Of a stretch of 62,669 bases of DNA, positions 1 through 9,024 are shown piece after piece. The first letter of the stretch is position 1, and each line of letters opens with the position of its first letter. This stretch comes from Scytalidium lignicola (lineage: Eukaryota > Ascomycota > Leotiomycetes). The DNA lies in NCBI GenBank assembly GCA_002812745.2, contig NCSJ02000252.1, positions 1 through 62,669 of the forward strand, given 5' to 3'. Made by a program: the position numbers and the translations under genes. The notes under the pieces were generated by a model. That model had not been told where the DNA came from. It was given only the letters and a program-made list of their open reading frames with translations, and searched no databases.

Positions 1-2
1 AG

Positions 3-611
3 CGTGGCCAATTTGTCCATTACAAAAAGCCCTTACTACAAGGGGATGATGACTTTATCTTTAATAAAGAAGACTTGATTACTCTCCGACCCGGCAGAGA
101 GAGTGCTTGGCTCCATGCAACTGTGGAGAAAATCTTGAAACTGTTTCCCCGCCCTGCGATTAAGTATGTCTTCTGCTCAAAGGTAAGATTGTCACCAAGC
201 ATTAGAAGACATCGATTGACCCTTTAAAGGAAACTGCCGCCAAAACCACCGACGAATCTCTGTTCCTTCCCACTAAATCACGTGTGAATCGACTCGTGAG
301 CTTCCTTATCATGATCATGGTGCTTGCACTCTTAATCCTACCAGTCTATGCTTTGTCCCACGTGAGTTCATCATTAATAATGCGAACGCGAACACATCAA
401 ATGCGATTTGTATGGGAATATTGCTAGTTGCAACATTGCTGTTCTCTGCTGCACTTGCTCTGTTCACCAAAGCTAAAAGACATGAACTACTTGGTGCTGC
501 CGCTGCGTGAGTTGGGAACATGTCAGTTAATTTGCTTGACTAACAAACATTAGCTATTGTGCCCTACTTGTGGTTTTCATCGCAAACCTTGGCCTCACCA
601 ATACGTCTTGA
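3..611 (+). pseudogene. DUF6594-type membrane protein, 3' end, with a frameshift
   Basis: The 5' end lies outside the window. Exon 3-182 reads an acidic stretch with NKEDLITLRPGRESAW, a pattern I associate with the fungal DUF6594 family. An intron at 183-229 leads to a first membrane helix (SFLIMIMVLALLILPVYAL). About 10 codons later, near 362-378, the frame breaks: the expected loop and second helix (GILLVATLLFSAALALF, then TKAKRHELLGAAAA) continue in another frame, as if one base were lost. A second intron at 507-553 joins to YCALLVVFIANLGLTNTS and a stop at 609-611. Three C-terminal helices in this order fit the family. The break may be a real lesion or a base-call error, since this assembly has other indel problems. 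Function is unknown; the family is found in many filamentous ascomycetes. Confidence 0.6.
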
Positions 612-1496
612 ATACTTGCCTCATTCTTCACAATATAAAACTAAATGCCTTGGAAATTTTTGCAAGATTGCTAAGATACAGTCGATTTCAATCTATTCAA
701 ATCTAAAATTCCTCCTCAAATATTTAATCTTACAAAAGCAAAATCTCACAATCACACATCAATATATGAAGCATGACAATTCAATCAAGTCTTAAAGCAG
801 GAATCTGCAAGCTATCGGTATCTCTTATTAGTTAAAGTCTCAAATTCATGGATCTGTGTTCCTCAATTCGCATCCTTTCTTCTCTTCCTTCCTCTGGTGA
901 TAATCTTCCCATGAGTTGTGGATTGAGTTTTTAAATTAGAATACAGAACTATGAACAATCTCGTGAAAATATTATTGCGAATTTGAACATAACTATAGAC
1001 CGTATCAATTTTAAGACTTGGCTAGGGCTAGAGCTTCCTTTATTGGAACTACTAGGCGAGATATATTCGGATGACAAATCCGTGAAAACACAGGGCGAAA
1101 GTATTTTAAACCTATATCTATATAATCCCTCTTTTCCTCGGCAATATTAATTTTTGAACAATATCTACGTAATTCAGTGGTTTCATATCAGATACAGTAA
1201 ACAACGTTCGTGAAAATAGTTGAACAAAAGTGCTCCGGGCTTGCAAAATATATATATAAAAGGTGTGAGACAAGGGATAAACCCCAATCGAGGGTTGATT
1301 CTGCAGCAAGAATCATAGATCAAGCACTGGAGTTGGCTAGCCTGGCTGAGGGAGGACTGTGATCTCAGCCGAGCCAGCACGACATCCGAATGCAACAAAG
1401 CACCGGTAGCGTTGACCGTAACATACCAACTACAACCTCGTCTATCCAGGAATGTCAATAGTAAGCGTAGGGTGGTATGAGACAGACTTAGAATTC
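612..1496. other. Intergenic, no gene seen
   Basis: AT-rich spacer. The short open frames here lack start context, introns or recognisable protein patterns. I see no RNA gene or clear repeat. Confidence 0.5.
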
Positions 1497-2179
1497 ATGC
1501 TGGACCTTTTAATCGCAGAACTCCCTAGATATCAGTAAGTATTCCAATAAAAGTCTCTTACGCTGATATTCTCGTTCATTTGGTGGCTTACTAGCACTGA
1601 TTACTCGATATTGTACATCTGTGCTGCAATTGATATATGGTTTTGTTTGATTATCTATAATATCCCTTTTAAGCTCTGGTTAGACAGTCCTCCGAAAGCG
1701 CTGAGCAAAGGCTCTATCACAGTTCGAAATAGCGAAAAAGAACTGCTTGAGGAAGGTGCTGGTAAGTCTCACTTGCCCTATGGAGGGAAGATTGAGCTAA
1801 TTAAAATTCATTAGATACGTCCAACGTCATCTAAGATAAGACGCTACCTTTACAGGAGCCAGAGAAACGTCGAAGGCGAAGGCGGATATCTAAGAGCCTG
1901 AATATGCTCTATGAAGGTCTCTTAGCCAACCAACAAATAGCGGAGAAGATTGCTGGGATAATAGAGGCCCGAAATCGTACAATGGTTTCTGAGACGATGG
2001 AACTCCCAGAGCGCCTTAGCCGTAGACTGGTTAAGGGAAGGCTTAGAAATACAGACAATGAGGTTCGGATATTGGTTACAGGATTGGTTGAGAGCATGTG
2101 GGATCAACAATGCCGTGTGATTGATATGAAGGGACACAATCAGCAACGTGGAGCAGAGAAGGAGAATGATGAAAATTGA
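1497..2179 (+). CDS. Small hypothetical basic protein, three exons
   Basis: I do not recognise this protein. A three-exon model keeps phase throughout: 1497-1534, 1595-1761 and 1863-2179, giving about 173 residues. Intron 1 has GTAAGT..TTACTAG ends; intron 2 has GTAAGT..AGCCAG ends and is 101 bases. The predicted protein has a hydrophobic segment near residues 20-42 (ICAAIDIWFCLIIYNI), a run of six arginines near residue 72 (EKRRRRRRISKS) and an Arg- and Glu-rich helical C-terminus. The arginine run could be a nuclear signal, but the hydrophobic stretch argues against a simple nuclear protein. The start is uncertain because an upstream exon is possible. It may be a remnant of a larger gene. 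Confidence 0.33.
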
Positions 2180-2640
2180 AAATTCATATCATATAATACG
2201 CATTGGTACGCGTGTAATAAGTCATTAATTACTGAAGGTCATGTGAGATTCGTTTAGTCATGTGGAAACGGACGTCTGCTCCTCCTTGTCTTGCCCATCT
2301 CTGGAAAATTTTTACATGATTGGGCAGAAGCTTACCATGTGATTGTCGTTCTTTCGGATGTTCGGAATTATTGGAACGATCTTCCAAGTAAGTACTCAGA
2401 ACGCGTCTCAACGTATAAACAGTCACTAGCTACGTAGTGCGTGGAAGGTTTGACTAAGCAACGACCTCAAACCAGCAACCACCCACCTTGATTCTTTTTT
2501 AAGATGGCGTATTAACGTTAGTGGAAACAGTCAGAGTACTAGAGGGCATTTTAGAGATGGAAGATTAATCATTGAAGAGCTATAAGCTAGAGAGTAACTT
2601 GCCCAAGTTCCTAGTGACCGCTTCTATTTTCAAATTCCAG
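2180..2640. other. Intergenic, no gene seen
   Basis: Spacer between two convergent genes. No supported coding frame or RNA gene was found. Confidence 0.5.
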
Positions 2641-3978
2641 CTACCAAATAAAATCTAAAAGATCTTTTCGATTCCTTTCCAAACTTGCAGCTGCACTCGA
2701 GCTTGAGCCAATAGCACCATNGAGACTACCGGCCATGGCTTCAGTCTCGATATTCTGCCCAAAGCCGTCACTGTTATTGTGAATTACTAACATAGCACCC
2801 CTTGCCTGAGGAATATGTGTAACGTCATACAAACCCTGTGCTCCGCCTGCTGCGTTGAAGAGATCCTGTTTGCTTGTAACAATAACATGTTCCTGTTTCC
2901 TCAATGCCGAACGAAGCAGACTCATTGCACCTCGGTCCGCATAATTATTAAAGCCGAACACCCTCATATTCTCGAACTTGTAATGGTCAGATAGATGTTT
3001 GAGAGCAGCAAGCATTAATCGGTTGAGGATCTTGGCATCAATTTTACGAGCGAATATAGAAGCAGGGTCGTAGGTATAAACATAGCCTTGAGGACATAAA
3101 ACTTCGAGAGCTGCTAGCTCATTCTTTGCTTGTTGTACAGCCGTATTGAAAAGGATTTCGACAGAGACAATTTGCCTATTGTCCAAACCGGTAAACTTGC
3201 CCACAATTTTGTCTGTGTTGTCTCTCGGTGTTGTGATGAATGACTCCAAAAGCTGGATTGTTTCATCGATATCCAATAAATCTTTGACACTGTTTCTTGC
3301 AGGTAATCGATGTGCTTCCGTAAGATGATATATGATATGCTGCCGTAACGATTCATCGTAGGCTCGTCTTTGTTTGTCGTCCTGCTTCGCCTTCTTGTCG
3401 AGAATAACCCATGCGCTATTGGATAATAGATCGTGACCAATAGTTTCGGATCCCTCAAGCATACAAGCGTTGAGCATAACTCTGGTATTCTCAAAATCCA
3501 TTTGGACACTAGCACTCAATACCACAAACCTGGTGAGTTGGAATTTCCGTTCGCTCCCGTCCGTTCTCGGCCTTGGTACCGTGTCTCCGAATCTATCGAT
3601 GCCATGACCACCAAAGACAGGATTATACCTATAATCGCCATTTATTTCACACCTCGATATGACGGGAGTAACAAAACTATGCATAGCGCCTTCCATATTC
3701 GTGATATCGTCGCCCTTTAGCCACTTAATACCAAGAGCGCTATTCTTCTTCCTCCGCATCAACAACTCTACTAGGGGTCGGGGAACAAAATCGGAGCAGG
3801 ATATCAGAGGAGGCGGCGGAATGAAGTCTCCTGGATTTTTCTCGTCCCTAGTGGAAGGTCGTACTGCTTCCAGAGAACGTGATCGGAATTTCTCGTTAGC
3901 CAGGATAGATGAAGGATGGAGCGCGTCAGATCTGTCCAAGCCAGATGGTGGCAGATGGGTAGGAATATTAGGCTTCAT
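2641..3978 (-). CDS. Unknown protein, 445 residues, single exon
   Basis: A long uninterrupted frame with a good ATG, no signal peptide and no membrane helix. The N-terminal third is rich in proline and basic residues. The best-defined part is the C-terminal half: RLMLAALKHLSDHYKF, then MRVFGFNNYADRGAM, then GAMLVIHNNSDGFGQNIETE and a Ser/Ala-rich tail. Alternating strands and helices ending in conserved-looking Asn/Asp/Gly residues suggest an alpha/beta fold. From memory only, the HNNSDGFGQN region recalls a family also found in intracellular bacteria such as Legionella (DUF4804-like); this is unverified. An N at 2721 falls in a codon near the C-terminus (SL-X-GAIG). Counting the N gives the frame used here; dropping it gives a different tail that is also open to a stop. 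A short upstream exon is possible, since a GTTAGT..ACAAG pair lies just before the ATG. Confidence 0.6.
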   Translation of the reverse strand: MKPNIPTHLPPSGLDRSDALHPSSILANEKFRSRSLEAVRPSTRDEKNPGDFIPPPPLISCSDFVPRPLVELLMRRKKNSALGIKWLKGDDITNMEGAMHSFVTPVISRCEINGDYRYNPVFGGHGIDRFGDTVPRPRTDGSERKFQLTRFVVLSASVQMDFENTRVMLNACMLEGSETIGHDLLSNSAWVILDKKAKQDDKQRRAYDESLRQHIIYHLTEAHRLPARNSVKDLLDIDETIQLLESFITTPRDNTDKIVGKFTGLDNRQIVSVEILFNTAVQQAKNELAALEVLCPQGYVYTYDPASIFARKIDAKILNRLMLAALKHLSDHYKFENMRVFGFNNYADRGAMSLLRSALRKQEHVIVTSKQDLFNAAGGAQGLYDVTHIPQARGAMLVIHNNSDGFGQNIETEAMAGSLXGAIGSSSSAAASLERNRKDLLDFIW

Positions 3979-4922
3979 GATTAAGGCTATTCTTGTAAGT
4001 TTGCAGACTAGATGGGAGTTTGGATAGATACTAACTTGATGAATGTTTTGGAATAATAGTCGGTTCGCTTCCTCGTACGCCGTTTTTTTGCAAACCGGCC
4101 GGTCGGCACCGTCACCTTTCGCAAATCCAAAACATCAAAGTCGCGTACCTTCATTTCGCGTTTGTACTGTAAACACCATATATTTTTAAAGGGGATACTT
4201 AAATCCACTTGAAATCGCCGGCATCGGCTGCTGTTCAGGCAACAATACACTTATTAAACACAATTTTCAGGCCACGCATATGTTTTATACTATTAAAGTA
4301 ATGTCTTTATCATTTTTAGTCATTCTTAGCTGTTAATTAAAGAGCTATCTTAATAGATAACTATATACTCTAATCCTTTAACAGTTATTTTAATGTTTTA
4401 TCCTTAAAACTATGCTTATACTTAAGATGTATTACTATTACTATAGTACTTCCTGAAGCTCTGTATTGAGTTTTGCAAAGCTATAATACTAGAATATACG
4501 ACTATCGATTGTATACTAAGTATCTGGTAAATCTAGTATATAGCTTTAAACTCACGATATTCTACCTTTAATAAGGTTGCTAGAAGCTTAAGATAGTTCT
4601 GATAATGTCATATCAGCATAACTAACATCTTCAAAGTATTTAGTAATTGATTTGCTATCTTGTAACGTCATTCTAGTGTAATTTGAGCTCGAGTTCGTTG
4701 AGTTCTTAGCCTTTTAAAATCCAAAAGCGAGGATAGGTTTTTTTTACAGAAGTTCATTGTGCACCGACATTTATTGAAATATGGCAATAAAGCGCTGGTG
4801 TGACTATACGGTATTGCACTACTGGGACACCTGGCATATTTCATGGACCCATACATCTTGAACAAAGTCCCATTGACACTATGCTTTATGCAGTCTATGT
4901 TATCCAGTTTAACAGATATTAA
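3979..4922. other. Intergenic with an AT-rich block
   Basis: Spacer between the unknown 445-residue gene and the aldo/keto reductase gene, both on the minus strand. The part near 4000-4250 has mixed composition and could hold the 5' leader of the 445-residue gene. The rest is AT-rich, as described in the entry for 4290-4650. Confidence 0.5.
4290..4650. repeat. AT-rich, probably RIP-mutated block
   Basis: A run of about 360 bases dominated by TA, ATA and TTA steps with almost no CpG, in sharp contrast to the flanking genes. This is what repeat-induced point mutation leaves behind in filamentous ascomycetes. No open frame or terminal repeat is visible, so the original element cannot be named. 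Confidence 0.45.
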
Positions 4923-6128
4923 CTACTCTAGAGGTGGAGTATCAGCTAGAAGATTGGATGAAAATCTAGAAATGTACATGTTAGTAAAGATACTTCTGTT
5001 TGCTTATGATTGTGACGAAACTTACATATCAGAATACCTTCCACCAATTACCTCAGCAGCTTCAATAGCGTCTCTGATCTTCGTATCCTCTTCGTCTATC
5101 AATTTAACATCGAGCGCGCCGATATTTTCCTCAAGATACTTGATTTTCTTGGTTCTGAATATTTTAGTATATGTTGAGTTGTATAGCTGATTGCATACTC
5201 TCACCCTGGAATTGGGAATATCATATCCCATTGCCTGAATATCCATGCCAGGGTGAGCTGTCCAGGTGTACAACCTTTTTGCTTTGCAAATGCAGCAATC
5301 TTTTCCACAAGTTCAAAATTCTTGGCGAAGTTCTCCTTTGAGAATCGTGGCATAATTCTTCTTATATCATCTTCGGGAAAGTCATCCGGTGACCGATATA
5401 ATCCTGTCAACATACCACGGCCTAGGGGACTGTAAGCGATCACTGCAACTCCTAGTTCCTTTGCAAGCTTCAAGAGTCCAATTTGAGGGTTCTCAATGTC
5501 CATCGAGAAAGGACTATATTCGACTTGGATTGCTGTTATCGGATGAACTGTATGTGCACGTCGAAGGGTGTCTGCCGATATCTCAGAAAGTCCCAGGTAC
5601 TTGATCTTTCCCTGCCTATTGGGGGCTAATTTTCAGTGATGGCAACTATTGTAAAGCTGGGACACAAAGAACATACTTCTTCAACTCTACCATTGCTGCT
5701 ACAGTTTTTTCGATTGGTGTCTTCATGTCAAGTCGATGATGATAATACAAATCTATGCAGTCCACTCCAAGGCGCTTCAATGATTTTTCGCAGGCTTCGA
5801 AGACATATTCCGGATCGGAGCGAATAAATACTTCACCATTCGGAAGCACTCCCGCACCGAACTTAGATGCTAAGAAGATCTCATCGCGCTTTCCTGTAAG
5901 TTTAAACCATTTTCCTAGAAGGTCTTCATTGTCACCGTATACGTCCGCTGTATCCCAAAAAAGAAGACCGCGGTCATAAGCAGCATCAAGAATCACGAAT
6001 CGCTCCTCATCCGTTCCTGCTGGGCCGTACGAGGTTCTGAGCCCCATAGCTCCATAACCAAGAGTAGTAACTTGAGGGCCGCCTCGGCCTAACTGTCTTG
6101 TTGGAAGCTTTGCTGCCGCTGAAGTCAT
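4923..6128 (-). CDS. Aldo/keto reductase, YakC/AKR13 type
   Basis: NADPH-dependent carbonyl reductase with a TIM-barrel fold, probably cytosolic. The four-exon model is 6128-5677, 5615-5205, 5154-5026 and 4965-4923, giving 344 residues, the usual size for the family. All phases close: intron 1 joins ELKK to [11 protein letters not shown], intron 2 joins FPIPG to [12 protein letters not shown], and the short last exon ends with LLADTPPLE. Catalytic residues are visible: D59 and Y64 ([11 protein letters not shown]), K89 (FLASKFG) and a His at 130-131 (DLYYHHRLD). The [10 protein letters not shown] region is the usual NADPH phosphate-binding part. The substrate cannot be read from the sequence. 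The gene stands alone beside a gene-poor region, with no biosynthetic neighbours. Confidence 0.9.
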
Positions 6129-6716
6129 ATTTTATGTCTTTACTAAGGCAGATAGTCGAAATATTGCGACAAGAGAAGCACGGCAATAAGCATTTAACCA
6201 AACTTTATATGTACATATATATATCCTTTAATATTGATGGAGATAACAGTTAAATCCGTTCTTTGTACAGCACTCAGCTTGCATACTTAGTCCATAATCA
6301 AACACTTAAAATCAAGCAATCAGCTCACAGTGGAATTTACGGTGTTCTCTTATCATCAAGTTAAAGAAGGTTAGTTACATGTTTTATGATTATAATAATT
6401 AACGGTAAATGTTCTAGCCCATTCGCCAACTTGGCCAGTTAGCCAACTAGCCGGCCCATTCACCAACCACAGAATTTTTTCCACTTTTTATAACTCATAT
6501 CAGTAATTTTTTAGTATTATTTTAATAGTAATAGATTCTACAAATTATAAGCTTTAAAATGATATAAATAAAAACATAATTTTCAAATGATAAAAGAGTT
6601 AAAATGTATATATTTTATTTAACGTTTCTTGTTGACTGGAAACGCAGGAATACAGAACCACTATTGTATTGATTGCTTAAGGAGTCTACAACTACAGCAG
6701 ATTCTATATATACAGA
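6129..6716. other. Intergenic, AT-rich, with a short direct repeat
   Basis: Upstream region of the aldo/keto reductase. It holds two near-identical copies of GCCCATTCgCCAAC about 40 bases apart (near 6417 and 6456, one mismatch), with a GCCAACT-rich stretch between them. No coding frame is supported. Confidence 0.45.
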
Positions 6717-6876
6717 GAATTACGGCCGTAAAACCATTATGGTCAACAGTTACGGTCGTACAGGCACCCGTAGGGTGCCTATAGTTGCCTACAGTGGTAG
6801 CCTACCGTAAACCCTATCCGTAAGCCCTAGCATAGGCAACCGTAAGAACACTGTAAAGTGGCATCCGTAAACTCCA
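6717..6876. repeat. Cluster of CCGTA repeats with a hairpin
   Basis: Within about 160 bases the motif CCGTA or a close variant occurs about seven times, several as CCGTAA. A perfect 8-base inverted repeat (AGGCACCC, loop GTA, GGGTGCCT) lies at 6762-6780. The GC-rich repeats sit just before AT-rich DNA that ends in a transposase remnant, so they may be a subterminal repeat region of that element. This is inference from position only. Confidence 0.45.
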
Positions 6877-7094
6877 AATATTACAACAATTACATTAAGG
6901 CTATATAATACTTATTAACACTTAAAGGTTAATTAAATATAATTATAAAAATCAATTATTATTTATAAAAAAAATCTAGTCAAAATAAAACATTTATACA
7001 AAAAGATTATTATATTCAAATACTTGAAAAAGTAATAAAAAGTATTTTAGTTAAATTTGAGATTATAACAATTATCAAAGATTAAACATTATAA

Positions 7095-7415
7095 TTTATA
7101 GAAGATAAGAATCCTGTGTATAATTATAAGTTTATAAATAATCTTTATATACAATGGAAAACTTCTAAAAGTATTGTATTGTTTTTATATCCTTTTATAA
7201 GTCTTGATATAAATCTAATTGAAAAATGTTAAAGGCAAATCAAACTAGCATTATATAAGCGTAAGTAACAGCCTACTAACGAGCAAGAAATGATGGATGC
7301 AATAACTGAGGAATAGGAAAAAATACCTTAGGAATGGATTGATGAGTTAATAGAGAAACAGAGGTATTGGGTTAATCAATTAATTAAAGCATGTGGGTGG
7401 AGTACAGCAAATTAA
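7095..7415 (+). mobile_element. Decayed Tc1/mariner-type transposase remnant
   Basis: One frame holds the worn C-terminal part of a DDE transposase: FIEDKNPVYNYKF (compare the usual V-E-D-N/G-A-P-x-H), then SLDINLIEKC (usual SPDLNPIENVW), then EWIDELIEKQRYWVNQLI before the end. In-frame stops sit where Trp or Gln codons would be expected, for example the codon after IEKC, the TAG in ITEE*EK (from TGG) and the TAG in IP*EWIDE (from CAG). C-to-T and G-to-A changes of this sort are the mark of RIP. The upstream half is too AT-rich to read. The element is dead, and its ends are not resolved. Confidence 0.62.
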
Positions 7416-8779
7416 ATTGATTTAAATGGTGTTGATATGCCTGTAATCCACAGACTTTTGAGACTAGGTTCGTTAAGTAAGATGTACTGCAGGGCATATT
7501 CTTGTCAATTTGACCCACCTATTCTTGTTCATCCTTTTCTTAACAACGAATTTCGTTCACCACTCATTAGAAATATCTTAGCACCCTTAAGTGCCATCTA
7601 ATTGCTCATCTAGGAAAGTATAGTTACCACAACTAATGATAATACTCCGGCAGATGCCGTTTTCCACTTGCTTCAAAACATTTGATGCTTACCATGTGGT
7701 AAGCATGTGGCAACATACAGAAGTGGGCAGTGGTCATCTGATTCCCGAGTTATAATGTATCATTATCATTCCTTACTGAGACCCGTTCGCATACTCTTGC
7801 TAATCACGGCAAAGGCTATCCCTTTGTGTGGGGCTTAAGAGGGTTAAATTCGAATGGGATAAGTCAATGACAGATGATGGCAACAGATGATGGCAAGGCT
7901 GAGCCAGCATACCTCTAGTACGTGACCACATCCGACGGGCCCAGACGTGTCCTGCTAGAATTAAGGTTGCCGGTATGACCGACTAACTAATTGTGGATGA
8001 CTCTATTTCTAGAGCAATGCACTTGGTAATATTATGCCAAACACAATCAAGTCATTGTTTACTAACTTTTGCAACAGACGGGTGTCGAATTCTCTAACCC
8101 GATCCATATACTAAAAGTGGCGAGAAATATTTTTTTTTATCACGCTTTCATTTGTACGTGTAATTTTTGTTTATTTACAGAATCACTTGAAAGAGAAATT
8201 AAATTCACTGCTTGCTAAATTTTGAAGTCTTATTCACATTGAATTGACCCATTAGGTATTCCGTTGACGAACTAAACACGGAGTTCTGTTATATTATATT
8301 GTTCAATATAACTACTCGTTCTCTTTGATACATCTTGTTTCCTGGTCAATCGCCTTGCCAAAATAAAACTTAATTACTGTATTTTACCTGACTGGCATTG
8401 CTCAAGGCTCATATCCGTGCCAATTTTAGACATGCAGGGGGACTGTACCGTATAAAAGTACTCCGTACGCAGGTACGGTATCCACGCACGCCCTTGTTGC
8501 GGATCAGCTGGGTTTCAGCCCCAGATTTTCTACCGGCACGGCACAGCGTAAGATGTTGTACAGTACATCATCTCCCTCAGGGGCGCACATCAGTCGAAGC
8601 TCATGGAAAAGCAGCTTGTAGCTAAATGGCCGGGATATGCTCAGCTAAGACGGCATAGAATCAGATTGAACCACCATGAAGCGCAGCATCGCCTCCCGTT
8701 CAGTATCTTCAACTCTAATCTCCACCAGATACTGACATAGATGCGGATTTCTGCCTCTCCAGGTTGACGAGAAATGAAG
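7416..8779. other. Gene-poor spacer with small repeats
   Basis: No supported gene. It contains a 9-base perfect hairpin at 7685-7706 (ATGCTTACC, loop ATGT, GGTAAGCAT), a 13-base perfect tandem duplication at 7870-7895 (ACAGATGATGGCA twice) and a CCGTAC-GCAG-GTACGG inverted repeat at 8463-8478. An open frame around 8398-8625 lacks an ATG and any family pattern. Confidence 0.5.
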
Positions 8780-9024
8780 TATATAATGTCAAGGAAAGTC
8801 TTCGGTTTCACTTCTCTTTTTCATCATCATCATCACAACAATCATTCAGCTCTATCATAGATTAACAGTATAATCTACATCAAATTTCTTATTGCCGAAA
8901 CTCTTCGTTACAGTATCTAGACAAAAGCATCCTATCCAACAAGCAGATTTCCTTTGTCCTTTTTCTATTCTCTTTTTCCTTAAGTCTTCCTAAACATTAA
9001 GCAATTTCCCATATATCAGCAATC
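8780..9024 (+). promoter_or_regulatory. TATA box and pyrimidine-rich leader of the secreted-protein gene
   Basis: A clear TATATAAT lies at 8780-8787. It is followed by a long leader rich in C, T and A (TCATCATCATCATC, CTTTGTCCTTTTTC and similar) up to the ATG at 9025. TATA plus a CT-rich leader is typical of strongly expressed, inducible fungal genes. Confidence 0.5.

Noticed and set aside
362..425. Splicing out GTGAGT..TTGCTAG to mend the DUF6594-type frame
   Set aside because: The junction leads into the wrong frame for the second helix, so it does not explain the break.
2641..6128. The unknown 445-residue gene plus aldo/keto reductase as part of a secondary-metabolite cluster
   Set aside because: No synthase, cyclase, P450, transporter or zinc-cluster regulator lies nearby.
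8398..8625. Open frame of 75 codons before the secreted-protein gene
   Set aside because: No ATG start, no homology pattern, and overlaps a repeat-motif region.
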